10,289 nucleotides of DNA, taken from positions 1 to 10,289 of the forward strand of contig JANXYT010000106.1 of the NCBI GenBank assembly GCA_025355915.1, read 5' to 3'. The stretch comes from Holophagaceae bacterium (GTDB lineage Bacteria; Acidobacteriota; Holophagae; Holophagales; Holophagaceae). This document shows, in pieces, positions 1 through 6,977 of this stretch. Every line of letters starts with the position of its first letter. Position 1 is the stretch's first letter. The translations under genes and the position numbers were made by a program. Below the pieces are notes generated by a model. The model was given only the letters and a program-made list of their open reading frames with translations, ran no database searches and was not told where the DNA came from.

Positions 1-81
1 CATGAAGTCGGAGAGGTTCATGTAGAGGATGCGCCAGGGGCCGTGGTGCTTGCGCCGATCGAGGGAATCGCTGTTCATCAT
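1..81 (-). CDS. N-terminal fragment of an unidentified protein (runs off the window)
   Basis: This is a leftward reading frame open to the window edge. It begins with two consecutive ATG codons (81-79 and 78-76) and encodes 27 visible residues starting MMNSDSLDRRKHHGPWRILY. A GAGGAG Shine-Dalgarno sequence lies at 92-87, 5 bases before the first ATG and 8 before the second, so the second may be the better start. The short stretch is hydrophilic, then becomes aromatic and hydrophobic (PWRILYMNLSDFM). That loosely recalls the membrane-entry segment of MotB-like proteins, but too little is visible to assign a family. A weak leftward promoter may lie just upstream (TTGACC at 135-130, TACAGC at 113-108, 16-base spacer) in the AT-rich stretch 111-170. 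Confidence 0.6.
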   Translation of the reverse strand, partial: MMNSDSLDRRKHHGPWRILYMNLSDFM

Positions 82-280
82 GGACACTCCTCGGGGAGTG
101 GAAGAAGGCTGTATGTTGCAGCTATTCTAGGTCAATTGAAAGAAAAAAGCGGCAATATCACAAAATAGTTCGCCTATTTGAAGTCCGGCCCGCCAGCCTT
201 CGCGGAGCCTCCGTGCCCAAGCAGGTCTGGGCATGGCTTTGGGTGCAGCCGAGGGAGGTCAGGAAGGCGACGAAGGCCCT

Positions 281-308
281 CTCGGTATCGGCTTCGCCGA
301 TACGCGAG
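281..308. repeat. Short hairpin (8-bp stem, 3-base loop, plus 4 bp after a bulge)
   Basis: GTATCGGC at 285-292 pairs perfectly with GCCGATAC at 296-303 across the loop TTC. CTCG at 281-284 pairs with CGAG at 305-308 after a one-base bulge at 304. No T-tract follows on either strand, so it is not a standard terminator. It could be a stem within a larger repeat element or a structured remnant. Confidence 0.5.
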
Positions 309-385
309 ACGTACTGACCCTTGGTGGTTCCAAGGACGAGGAGCCTGACGCAGCATCCCGACGGCTGCCACCCCAGCCCGAAGGG

Positions 386-480
386 TTGATGGCAAAGGGC
401 TCCCGTGCCTCACCGGGCTTGAACGGTGAACCCGCACCGCCCTGCGCCCACTTCCTTGCCTGGAAACCCTTTGCCATCAA
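386..480. repeat. 95-bp unit bounded by perfect 14-bp inverted repeats
   Basis: TTGATGGCAAAGGG at 386-399 is the exact reverse complement of 467-480. The 67-base interior holds a further small stem, TCACCG (410-415) with CGGTGA (424-429), loop GGCTTGAA. I see no flanking target duplication and no T-tract. The unit may be a miniature terminal-inverted-repeat element, a REP-like unit, or a long RNA hairpin. It lies about 30 bases beyond the broken end of the sialidase-like gene. Confidence 0.6.
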
Positions 481-511
481 TGCAGCCCCTATCGATTACT
501 TGGACGCGCTC

Positions 512-823
<312 letters not shown>

Positions 824-833
824 AACAACCTCC

Positions 834-1103
834 TCAACCTCCGGAGAGGGCCTGCATGACGAAGATCTCCCCGGTTTCGGGCACGGGGTCGCCGAGCCCC
901 TTGCGGTCCGTGATGGGCACGCCGTCCACGTAGACGGCCATGTGGAACCTCAGGGCACCGTGCTCATCCAGCACATAACCCTGGAGCTTCGGGTACAGCG
1001 CGAACGCAGCCTCCAGGCTTTCCCGCACGGTGGCGCCCGCCACGGCGCAGGGCGGGCAGGCCACATGGCGCTGCAGGTTGCGGGTGAACGCGACGCGGGG
1101 CAT
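834..1103 (-). CDS. MoaD/ThiS-family (beta-grasp) sulfur-carrier-like protein
   Basis: This 89-residue protein begins MPRVAFTRNLQRHV and ends QALSGG. The terminal Gly-Gly is the hallmark of MoaD/ThiS/ubiquitin-like carriers, which are adenylated and thiocarboxylated at that end. The length, the early beta-hairpin, the VRESLEAAFALYP helix and the late HMAVYVDG and ETGEIFVMQALSGG strands fit the beta-grasp fold. The frame can also start at GTG 1127, 8 codons upstream, with GGGGGA five bases before it. I prefer the ATG at 1103 because the family usually begins with this PRVAF-type strand, though its own ribosome binding site is weak. No moaE, moeB, thiF or thiG lies nearby, so molybdopterin or thiamine synthesis is not implied. 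It lies directly upstream of, and is translationally coupled to, the BNR-repeat gene, a pairing I recall from other genomes; the joint role is unknown. Confidence 0.8.
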   Translation of the reverse strand: MPRVAFTRNLQRHVACPPCAVAGATVRESLEAAFALYPKLQGYVLDEHGALRFHMAVYVDGVPITDRKGLGDPVPETGEIFVMQALSGG

Positions 1104-1168
1104 CGGGATCCAGAAATGCCCCGCCACTGTCCCCCAGGGTGGGCCTTCCTGTCAAGACAGCAGAAACC

Positions 1169-1384
1169 CTACCCGGAGCCGGCAGGATGGTGCCAGCGCT
1201 CCAGATGCGCCTGGGCCCTCCGTTTTTCCTGCTCAAGCCGATTCTGGGCCTCGCAGAACTCCTCGTCTTCAAGCCGGGTGGGGTCCGGAAGGGGGCGGCC
1301 CTCCAGTTCCTGAAGGAGCGCCGAGCGCCGTTCCAAGCCGATGATCCTGCTCCACACCTGACGCCGTTCCAAGGCACTCATCAT
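1169..1384 (-). CDS. Small hypothetical protein, 71 aa, highly charged helical
   Basis: I do not recognise a family. The protein is rich in Arg, Glu, Leu and Gln, with long amphipathic helical stretches (QVWSRIIGLERRSALLQEL; EEFCEAQNRLEQEKRRAQAH), suggesting a helical hairpin or short coiled coil. There is no signal peptide or membrane segment. The start is convincing: a strong GGAGGTGG Shine-Dalgarno at 1395-1388 precedes tandem ATG codons (1384 and 1381). It lies 65 bases upstream of the MoaD-like gene on the same strand and may be co-transcribed with it. Codon use resembles the neighbours. It is probably a real small gene of unknown function. Confidence 0.6.
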   Translation of the reverse strand: MMSALERRQVWSRIIGLERRSALLQELEGRPLPDPTRLEDEEFCEAQNRLEQEKRRAQAHLERWHHPAGSG

Positions 1385-1440
1385 GATCCACCTCCGGGTG
1401 ATGAACCAGCATAGGTCCGCTGGGCCAGGCCGCCACGGGC

Positions 1441-1473
1441 AGAAAAAAACGCAGGGGGCATGGCCCCCTGCGT
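1441..1473 (-). terminator. Rho-independent terminator of mdh
   Basis: ACGCAGGGGG (1449-1458) pairs perfectly over 10 bp with CCCCCTGCGT (1464-1473) across a 5-base loop. Read leftward, the stem is followed by seven T residues (1449-1443) and then CT. It lies 24 bases after the mdh stop codon. A smaller perfect stem (1486-1491 with 1495-1500, loop TAG) overlaps the mdh stop codon just before it. Confidence 0.92.
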
Positions 1474-1496
1474 GTCTCGATCTACGTAGGTTAGAC

Positions 1497-2483
1497 CTAC
1501 ACGAGCCCGAGCTGCTTCACGGCTTCGCGCTCTTCGTCCAGTTCCTTGGCCGTGGCGTCCATCTTGGCGCGGCTGAAGGCATTGATTTCCAATCCCTTCA
1601 CGATCTCCACTTGGCCGTTCTTCACGGTGACCGGGAAACCGTAGACCAGCCCCTTGGGCACACCGTAGCTGCCATCAGAGACGAAGGCCATGCTGGTCCA
1701 GTCGCCTTCAGGCGTTCCCAGGGCCCAGCTCCTCATGTGGTCGATGGCGGCATTGGCGGCGCTGGCGGCGCTGCTGAGGCCGCGGGCCTCGATGATGGCC
1801 GCGCCGCGCTTGGCCACGGTGGGGATGTACGTGGTTTCGTACCAGGCGTGGTCATTGACCAGGTCGTAGGCCACCTTGCCTTCCACCGTCGCGTGGTAGA
1901 GGTCGGGGAACTGGGTGACGCTGTGGTTGCCCCAGATGGTCATGTGCTGGATGGCGGTGACGGGCTTGCCGGTCTTCTCGGCCAATTGCGAGATGGCGCG
2001 GTTGTGGTCCAGGCGCACCATGGCGTGGAACTGGGTGGCCTTGAGCTTGGGCGCGTTGGACAGCGCGATGAAGGCGTTCGTATTGGCGGGGTTGCCCACC
2101 ACCAGCACCTTCACATTGCGGCTGGCCACTTCGCTGAGGGCGAGGCCCTGGGGCTTGAAGATGCCGCCGTTGGCGGTGAGGAGGTCGCTGCGCTCCATGC
2201 CAGCCTTGCGGGGCAGCGCGCCCACCAGCAGGGCATAGTCGACATCCTTGAAGGCCACCATGGGATCGTCGGAGGTGACCACGCCCGCCAGCAGCGGGAA
2301 GGCGCAGTCCTTGAGCTCCATGACGACGCCGTTGAGCGCCTTCAGGGCCGGGGTGATCTCCAGCAGCTGCAGGATCACGGGCTGGTCATTGCCGAGCATC
2401 GCGCCGCTGGCGATGCGGAAGAGCAGGCTGTATCCGATCTGACCGGCAGCGCCGGTGACGGCCACGCGAACGGGGGTCTTCAT
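1497..2483 (-). CDS. mdh: Malate dehydrogenase (NAD-dependent)
   Basis: This enzyme interconverts malate and oxaloacetate with NAD in the cytoplasmic TCA cycle. The 328 residues match the cytosolic-type bacterial MDH subfamily in length. Visible landmarks in order: the Rossmann dinucleotide loop GAAGQIG (11-17); acidic Glu42 at the end of strand 2, typical of NAD preference; the mobile active-site loop with Arg92 and Arg98; VGNPANTNA with Asn131; RLDHNR with Arg157 and Asp159; and IWGNHS with His187. Asp159/His187 is the catalytic relay and has the same numbering as characterised members of this subfamily. The start has AGGAGG at 2496-2491, 7 bases before ATG. The gene is followed by its own terminator and preceded by 130 non-coding bases, so it is likely monocistronic. 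Nothing is missing or unusual in the protein. Confidence 0.97.
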   Translation of the reverse strand: MKTPVRVAVTGAAGQIGYSLLFRIASGAMLGNDQPVILQLLEITPALKALNGVVMELKDCAFPLLAGVVTSDDPMVAFKDVDYALLVGALPRKAGMERSDLLTANGGIFKPQGLALSEVASRNVKVLVVGNPANTNAFIALSNAPKLKATQFHAMVRLDHNRAISQLAEKTGKPVTAIQHMTIWGNHSVTQFPDLYHATVEGKVAYDLVNDHAWYETTYIPTVAKRGAAIIEARGLSSAASAANAAIDHMRSWALGTPEGDWTSMAFVSDGSYGVPKGLVYGFPVTVKNGQVEIVKGLEINAFSRAKMDATAKELDEEREAVKQLGLV

Positions 2484-2510
2484 GCGGGATCCTCCTGGGA
2501 GATTTAGCTC

Positions 2511-2538
2511 ATTCTATACCGCGCGTCAGCCCTCAAAA
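2511..2538 (-). promoter_or_regulatory. Candidate sigma70-type promoter for mdh
   Basis: Read leftward, TTTTGA (2538-2533) and TAGAAT (2516-2511) are separated by 16 bases. The -10 box matches well, the -35 box poorly. It lies 28 bases ahead of the mdh start in the gap after mtgA. An overlapping TATAGA is an alternative -10. Confidence 0.3.
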
Positions 2539-2613
2539 CCCCAGGGTCTGGAATCGTGACGCAGATCTCCGGAGCCCCATCCCGGTGGAGACTTGTTTCC
2601 AGCCTTCCGTGGC

Positions 2614-3330
2614 TCAGGTTTCCAGGTCCTTCACCACCTGCGCACCGCCCAGCTGGCGCATCTGACCGAGGATCCAGGCCTGCCGTCCACGGAGGTATTC
2701 GCTGGGGGCGTTCGCCCGGAACTTGCGGGGGTTCGGCAGCACCGCCGCCAGCAGGGCAGCTTCCGAGGGCGTGAGGCGTTTTGCGGGCTTGCCGAAGTAG
2801 GTGCGGGCCGCGGCCTCGGCGCCGTAGACGCCATCCCCGAACTCCACGATGTTGAGGTAGACCTCCAGAATCCGCCGCTTGGACCAGCCCGCCTCGATCA
2901 GCAGCGTAAACCAAGCCTCGAAGCCCTTCCGCGTCCAGGAACGGCTGTTCCACAGGAAGAGGTTCTTGGCAGTCTGCTGCGAGACCGTGGAGGCGCCCCG
3001 CTTCCGGCGGCTGTGCTCATTGTGCTGGATGGCCTTCTCGATGGCCTGCCAATCGAAACCAAAATGATCGGCGAAGGCCTGATCCTCCGCCGCGATCACC
3101 GCCGCGCCCAGGCTGGGGGAGATCTCCTCCAGCGGCACCCAGCGGTGGCGGGAGGTATAGGGCTTGTCGCCGGTCCAGGCTTCGATGCGCCGCTGCACCA
3201 TCAGCCCCGACACGGGCACCGGCACGAACCGGAAGACCAGCACGAGCACGATATTCAACGCCAGGAACAGCCCCACCGCCCAGGCCAGCCCCCGCAGGGT
3301 CCGCCGCAGGAAGCCCCGCTTCTTCACCAT
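2614..3330 (-). CDS. mtgA: Monofunctional biosynthetic peptidoglycan transglycosylase
   Basis: This GT51 enzyme polymerises lipid II into glycan strands at the outer face of the inner membrane. The 238 residues show a basic N-terminus ([14 protein letters not shown]), one membrane anchor at about 14-36, then the GT51 domain. The conserved motif [14 protein letters not shown] carries the catalytic Glu82. [17 protein letters not shown] (111-127) is motif 2, and Glu146 with [19 protein letters not shown] (152-170) covers motifs 3 and 4. There is no transpeptidase domain, so it is MtgA rather than a class A PBP. The frame stays open upstream, but the only start that gives a normal membrane-anchor N-terminus is the ATG at 3330-3328. 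It overlaps the end of the upstream acetyltransferase gene by 7 bases, suggesting coupled translation. The ribosome binding site is weak, which fits coupling. Confidence 0.94.
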   Translation of the reverse strand: MVKKRGFLRRTLRGLAWAVGLFLALNIVLVLVFRFVPVPVSGLMVQRRIEAWTGDKPYTSRHRWVPLEEISPSLGAAVIAAEDQAFADHFGFDWQAIEKAIQHNEHSRRKRGASTVSQQTAKNLFLWNSRSWTRKGFEAWFTLLIEAGWSKRRILEVYLNIVEFGDGVYGAEAAARTYFGKPAKRLTPSEAALLAAVLPNPRKFRANAPSEYLRGRQAWILGQMRQLGGAQVVKDLET

Positions 3331-3845
3331 GTCTTCACCAGAATGAGGTGCACCAGCAGGGTGCCGTACACATGCATGTCCTCGCGGCCCACTTCCCCGA
3401 ACCCCCACCGGCGGTAGAAGGCGCGGCCTCTGGGGTTGCCCTCCCACACCTTCAGCCACAGGCCCCGCGCGCCGGCGGCCTGCGCCGCGTCCACGCAGGC
3501 CTGCATCAGGGCCTGGCCGGGGCCACGCCCGTGATGGGTTCGCCGAACATAGAGCCGGCCCAGTTCCCAGCCAGGCAACCCCGCCGATCCCAGGCCGGGG
3601 CAGGCCGCAGGCTGGGCATGGGCGTACCCCACGAGCCGCCCCTCCTCCTCGGCCACCCGGAGGCAGCCTTCTGGATCGTCCTGCAGGGCCTCGAACTTCC
3701 CCTGAGTGAACCGTCCCATGAGCAGCTGTTCGAGGGCGGGACCCGGCAGGGCATGGGCGAAGGCTTCGCGGAAGGTCGCCTCCGCCAGGTCGCGCAGGAG
3801 AGGGATCTCTGCGGTACGGAGGGGTCGGATCAATGGGTCGGTCAT
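3324..3845 (-). CDS. GNAT-family N-acetyltransferase
   Basis: This 173-residue protein is predicted to transfer an acetyl group from acetyl-CoA to an amine; the substrate cannot be inferred. The fold signature is clear: an N-terminal [15 protein letters not shown] strand and helix, the VGYAHAQ strand near 72-78, motif A with [17 protein letters not shown] (94-110) forming the pyrophosphate-binding loop, and motif B with [18 protein letters not shown]. It overlaps mtgA by 7 bases, so the two probably share a transcript. The acetyltransferase comes first, facing away from ilvA. The start is chosen because the IRPLR strand normally lies at the extreme N-terminus. GGAG lies only 2 bases from the ATG, so the ribosome binding site is poorly spaced. 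No signal peptide is seen. Confidence 0.88.
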   Translation of the reverse strand: MTDPLIRPLRTAEIPLLRDLAEATFREAFAHALPGPALEQLLMGRFTQGKFEALQDDPEGCLRVAEEEGRLVGYAHAQPAACPGLGSAGLPGWELGRLYVRRTHHGRGPGQALMQACVDAAQAAGARGLWLKVWEGNPRGRAFYRRWGFGEVGREDMHVYGTLLVHLILVKTW

Positions 3846-3878
3846 GGCTCCAGTCTGCCAGTGACGGCCGCCGCCCGG

Positions 3879-3940
3879 GCAGGCTTACGCTTGAGCCTGC
3901 GGAACCGGGATGTCCCATGAATTCCTCGACCCGGACATCC
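3879..3940. repeat. Two inverted repeats in the GNAT/ilvA divergent region
   Basis: GCAGGCT (3879-3885) pairs with AGCCTGC (3894-3900) around an 8-base loop. GGATGTCC (3908-3915) pairs with GGACATCC (3933-3940) around 17 bases. Both are perfect. They could be operators serving either divergent gene, or RNA stems if transcription toward ilvA starts further upstream. Confidence 0.45.
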
Positions 3941-3954
3941 ATTCCCGCCATGAT
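3926..3954 (+). promoter_or_regulatory. Candidate ilvA promoter
   Basis: TCGACC (3926-3931, 4 of 6 to the consensus -35) and CATGAT (3949-3954, 4 of 6 to the consensus -10) are separated by exactly 17 bases. Transcription would start near 3961, giving a leader of about 97 bases that contains the terminator-like hairpin. This is motif matching only. Confidence 0.28.
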
Positions 3955-4003
3955 TCGCTTCCCTGGAGGCGGCTAGGACGGGTTCCCACCTTCGTTCCAA
4001 GCC

Positions 4004-4034
4004 ACCCCCCGCACCTCACCGTCGGGGGGTTTTT
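4004..4034 (+). terminator. Terminator-like hairpin in the ilvA leader (possible attenuator)
   Basis: ACCCCCCG (4004-4011) pairs with CGGGGGGT (4023-4030) across an 11-base loop and is followed by TTTTT (4030-4034). The orientation works only for rightward transcription, yet no rightward gene lies upstream in this window and ilvA starts 23 bases later. It is therefore either an attenuator for ilvA or the end of a short unannotated RNA from the divergent region. Confidence 0.65.
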
Positions 4035-4057
4035 CGTGATGCCATTCGGGAGTTCCC

Positions 4058-5596
4058 ATGCCCCATGAATCGACCCCTGAGCCGCGCGACCTGCTGGACC
4101 GCATCCTCACGGCCCTGGTCTATGACGTGGCCATCGAATCCCCCCTGGAACCGGCGAAGCAGTTGACGGCCCGCCTCGGCACCCCCGTCTGGTTCAAGCG
4201 GGAGGACCTGCAGCCCATCTTCTCCTTCAAGCTGCGCGGCGCCTACAACAAGCTCGCCCACCTGAGTGAAGCCACCCGCAGCCTCGGGGTCATGGCCGCC
4301 TCGGCGGGCAACCATGCCCAGGGCGTGGCCCTCGCCGCCCAGCGCCTGGGCTGCCGGGCCACCATTGTCATGCCGGTGACCACGCCCCGCATCAAGGTGG
4401 ACGCCGTACGAGCCCTGGGCGCCGAGGTGGTGCTCCACGGGGACACCTTCGACCTGGCCTTCGCCCATTCCCAGACGCTCCTGGCTCAGGGCGGCGCCAC
4501 CTACATCCACCCGTACGACGATCTCGATGTCATCGCGGGCCAGGGCACCATCGGCATGGAGCTGCTCCGCCAGATGCCCCGGGGCATGGAGGCGGTGTTC
4601 GTGCCCGTGGGCGGCGGGGGTCTCATCGCGGGCATCGCCGCCTACCTGAAGCGCCTCCAGCCCGGCATCCGCGTGATCGGTGTGGAGCCGGTGGACGCCG
4701 ATGCCCTGCACCGCTCCCTGGCGGCGGGCCATCGCGTGAAGCTGGACCAGGTGGGCCTCTTCGCCGACGGCGTGGCCGTGAGCATGGTGGGCGAGCACAG
4801 CTTCGAGCTCTGCCGGCAGTTCGTGGACGAGGTGGTGCTGGTCAGCACGGACGAGATCTGTGCCGCCATCAAGGACGTGTTCGAGGAGAACCGGTCCATC
4901 CTCGAACCCGCGGGCGCCCTGGCGGTGGCGGGGCTCAAGGCCTGGTCGGAGCGGCACTGCGACCGGCTCCTGCCCGGCGGGCTGGTGGCGATCCTGTCGG
5001 GCGCCAACACCAACTTCGACCGCCTGCGCTTCGTGGCGGAACGGGCGGAACTGGGCGAGCAGCGCGAAGCCATCCTGGCGGTGACCATCCCGGAACGCCC
5101 CGGCAGCTTCCGCGCCTTCTGCGAGCGCATCGGCCAGCGGTCCATCACCGAGTTCAACTACCGCTACGCCGATCCCGCGCGGGCGCACATCTTCGTGGGG
5201 GTGCAGGTAACCGACCGCGCGGAAACCCAACTGCTGCTGGAACACCTCCGCGGCGATGGCCTGGAGGCGGAGGATCTCAGTGATAACGAAATGGCCAAGC
5301 TCCACATTCGGCACCTGGTGGGTGGCCGGGCGCCCTCCGTCACCCACGAGCGGGTGTTGCGCTTCGAATTTCCCGAACGGCCCGGCGCCCTGCTCCGCTT
5401 TCTGGACCGCATGAACCGGGGCTGGAACATCTCGCTGTTCCACTACCGCAACCACGGCGCCGACTACGGGCGCGTCCTGGTGGGTATTCAGGTACCGCCA
5501 GAGGACCAGATCGAATTCCAGGCCTTCCTCGATCAGCTGGGCTACGCCTGGGTGGACGAAGGCGACAACCCGGCGTACCGGTTGTTCCTGGCGTGA
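4058..5596 (+). CDS. ilvA: Threonine ammonia-lyase (threonine deaminase), biosynthetic long form
   Basis: This enzyme converts L-threonine to 2-oxobutanoate and ammonia, the committed step of isoleucine synthesis, in the cytoplasm. The 512 residues equal the usual E. coli-type long form. The fold-type II PLP domain occupies about residues 1-325: FSFKLRGAYNK contains the PLP-binding Lys58, SAGNHAQG (82-89) contains the substrate/PLP Asn85, and the phosphate-binding loop is GGGG at 185-188. Two ACT-like regulatory domains follow. One starts near 338 (AILAVTIPERPGS), the other near 432 (VLRFEFPERPGA), each with the Pro-Glu-Arg-Pro-Gly turn. This supports isoleucine feedback inhibition and valine relief, as known for the family. 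GGGAG at 4048-4052 is 5 bases before the ATG. A terminator-like hairpin in the leader suggests transcriptional control. No other ilv gene is nearby. Confidence 0.97.
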   Translation: MPHESTPEPRDLLDRILTALVYDVAIESPLEPAKQLTARLGTPVWFKREDLQPIFSFKLRGAYNKLAHLSEATRSLGVMAASAGNHAQGVALAAQRLGCRATIVMPVTTPRIKVDAVRALGAEVVLHGDTFDLAFAHSQTLLAQGGATYIHPYDDLDVIAGQGTIGMELLRQMPRGMEAVFVPVGGGGLIAGIAAYLKRLQPGIRVIGVEPVDADALHRSLAAGHRVKLDQVGLFADGVAVSMVGEHSFELCRQFVDEVVLVSTDEICAAIKDVFEENRSILEPAGALAVAGLKAWSERHCDRLLPGGLVAILSGANTNFDRLRFVAERAELGEQREAILAVTIPERPGSFRAFCERIGQRSITEFNYRYADPARAHIFVGVQVTDRAETQLLLEHLRGDGLEAEDLSDNEMAKLHIRHLVGGRAPSVTHERVLRFEFPERPGALLRFLDRMNRGWNISLFHYRNHGADYGRVLVGIQVPPEDQIEFQAFLDQLGYAWVDEGDNPAYRLFLA

Positions 5597-5613
5597 GGCC
5601 TTCAAGAAAAAAC

Positions 5614-5714
5614 TGAATCCACAGATTGCACAGATTGCACAGATTTGGACACCGACTCACCTCGCCTGAAGCCCTCCTTTCCATCTGTGTGAATCGGTGG
5701 AATCTGTGGACTCA
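5614..5714. repeat. CACAGATTG tandem repeats within an imperfect inverted repeat
   Basis: Three 9-base units (5620-5628, 5629-5637, 5638-5646; the last ends T instead of G) form the left arm. The right arm (5681-5714) contains ATCTGTG and AATCTGTGG in reverse orientation. TCCACAGATT (5618-5627) and AATCTGTGGA (5701-5710) are perfect complements, extended by TGA/TCA after one mismatch. Transcription of ilvA would yield a long stem that could end or stabilise its message. I recall similar CACAGATT/AATCTGTG repeats recurring between genes in many bacterial genomes, so this is probably a dispersed non-coding repeat. Confidence 0.75.
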
Positions 5715-5761
5715 ATAGCTTTCTCCATCCATCTGCGGGATGCTCCCAGGCGGAGGACGGC

Positions 5762-6910
5762 ATGAGCGAAGCGTTGAGTGGACCGGAACTGGTGGCCTTG
5801 GTGCAGCGGGTGTTTCAACCTCAACCCGGCGAAAGTGCGCTGGCCATCCTGGTGGATCTGCCGGACGCCAAGGTGTCGGACGACGCGAACTGGGCAGCCC
5901 GCCGGGACATCGCCGTGGCCTGGGCCGCAGAGCTGACGGCGCACCGCGCCGAACTGGGCCTGGACACGCACCTGGTGGTCTATCCCAATGTCCACACCAA
6001 CAACGGCGACCTGCCCGATCGCGCCTGGATCCACAGCAGCGGGCCCCTGCCCTCGTCGGCATTACTGGATCCCGCGGCGTCCCTGACCTTCGCGGAGATC
6101 TACGCCACGCATCCCATCCTCATCGCGCTCACCAAGTTCTCGGCCACGGCGCCGCTGAAGCTGGCCGCGAAGCAACACCCCATCCGCGCCGCCACCATGC
6201 CGGGCTTCCGGGCCGACATGATCCCCGCCCTGCGCCTGGACTACACGGAGGTGAACCACCGGGTGGAGCTCCTGAAAGACCTGCTGGACCGGGCCGAGGG
6301 CGCGGACTTCCGTTTCGACACGCCCGCGGGCCCCTGTGACCTGCACCTGGACCTGCGCCACCGCACGGGCCATGCGTCCGGCGGCCTGCTGCCCAAGCCC
6401 GGCGTGGCGGGCAACCTGCCCTCGGGCGAGGCCTACATCGTGCCCTACGAGGGCGAGCGCGACGGCGATCCCAGCCGCACGGCGGGCATCATGCCCGTGC
6501 AGTTCGGTGCCGAGCTCGTGCGCTACCGCATCGTGCGGAACAAGGCGCTGGAAGTCATCAGCGAAGGCCCCAAGTCCCGCGAGGAAGCAGCCCTGCTGGC
6601 CAAGGAACCCGCCTACGGCAACCTCGCCGAACTGGGCCTGGGCGTGCTTTCAGCCTTCGGCATCAAGCCCATCGGCGAGATCCTGCTGGACGAAAAGCTG
6701 GGCCTCCACCTCGCCTTCGGCCGCAGCGACCACTTCGGTGGCCAGGTGGGTCCCAAGGACTTCAGCGGCCCCGAAGCCGTCATCCACATCGACCGCGTCT
6801 ACGTCCCAGAAACCCAGCCGGATGTGAAGGTCGTGAGCGCCGATCTGAAAATGGCCGATGGCAGCGTTGTGGCGCTCATGCGAGATGGGGAGTATGCGGT
6901 GGGGTTCTGA
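5762..6910 (+). CDS. M29-superfamily metallo-aminopeptidase-like protein
   Basis: This 382-residue protein resembles thermophilic aminopeptidases (peptidase family M29, AmpS/AmpT), which remove N-terminal residues using a two-metal centre. The clearest signs are C-terminal. NLPSGEAYIVP supplies Glu223, NLAELGLGV supplies Glu290, GLHLAFG supplies His316, and VIHID supplies His342 and Asp344. These five correspond in order and roughly in spacing to the Glu, Glu, His, His, Asp metal ligands of M29. The N-terminal half is less conserved but shows the expected alpha/beta pattern. The same superfamily includes 2,5-dihydroxypyridine 5,6-dioxygenases, so an oxygenase role cannot be excluded from motifs alone. 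GGAGG at 5752-5756 lies 5 bases before the ATG. There is no signal peptide, so it should act in the cytoplasm. It follows ilvA by 165 bases with a repeat between, so it may have its own promoter. It converges on the nuclease pair. Confidence 0.78.
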   Translation: MSEALSGPELVALVQRVFQPQPGESALAILVDLPDAKVSDDANWAARRDIAVAWAAELTAHRAELGLDTHLVVYPNVHTNNGDLPDRAWIHSSGPLPSSALLDPAASLTFAEIYATHPILIALTKFSATAPLKLAAKQHPIRAATMPGFRADMIPALRLDYTEVNHRVELLKDLLDRAEGADFRFDTPAGPCDLHLDLRHRTGHASGGLLPKPGVAGNLPSGEAYIVPYEGERDGDPSRTAGIMPVQFGAELVRYRIVRNKALEVISEGPKSREEAALLAKEPAYGNLAELGLGVLSAFGIKPIGEILLDEKLGLHLAFGRSDHFGGQVGPKDFSGPEAVIHIDRVYVPETQPDVKVVSADLKMADGSVVALMRDGEYAVGF

Positions 6911-6977
6911 AGCGGCCACCCCGCATCTCATCAGTTACCAAGGGAGTCATTTCCTCAAACGAAAATGGAATCCCTAA

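Larger units (their letters stand above)
82..511. other. Gene-free stretch of about 430 bases with inverted repeats
   Basis: No frame here has both a start with a ribosome binding site and protein-like composition. The open frames on either strand are short or antisense shadows. The leftward frame around 350-160 has a slightly protein-like run (LVLGTTKGQYVSRIGEADTE, ending at a TGA near 157) but no start codon, so a decayed gene is possible. The stretch contains a perfect 14-base inverted repeat (386-399 with 467-480), a small inner stem (410-415 with 424-429), a second hairpin at 281-308, and an AT stem (163-168 with 174-179, loop TTCGC). The right edge coincides with the point where the neighbouring sialidase-like gene breaks off. 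An inserted or rearranged non-coding repeat element is my preferred reading; this is inference. Confidence 0.45.

Noticed and set aside
1383..2507. Rightward open frame of 374 codons opposite mdh
   Set aside because: Antisense to an unmistakable malate dehydrogenase; the composition is a typical high-GC shadow and there is no ribosome binding site.
3331..3951. N-terminal extension of mtgA to an ATG at 3951
   Set aside because: The extension is out of frame over the GNAT gene and is Arg/Pro/Gly-rich. The normal membrane-anchor N-terminus starts at 3330.
3846..4003. tRNA or SRP RNA ahead of the terminator-like hairpin
   Set aside because: I could not find a cloverleaf, a GGTTCGA-type T-loop with CCA end, or the SRP tetraloop core.
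3910..4068. 52-codon rightward frame spanning the ilvA leader, considered as a leader peptide
   Set aside because: It has no ribosome binding site, no run of Ile, Val, Leu or Thr codons, and reads through the hairpin and past the ilvA start.
4016..5605. Very long leftward open frame (529 codons) opposite ilvA
   Set aside because: It is antisense to a full-length ilvA with intact catalytic and ACT motifs. The product is a low-complexity His/Gly/Ala/Val-rich shadow produced by high GC codon bias.
5614..5646. CRISPR-like array suggested by the CACAGATTG units
   Set aside because: The 9-base units are contiguous with no spacers; this is a short tandem repeat.
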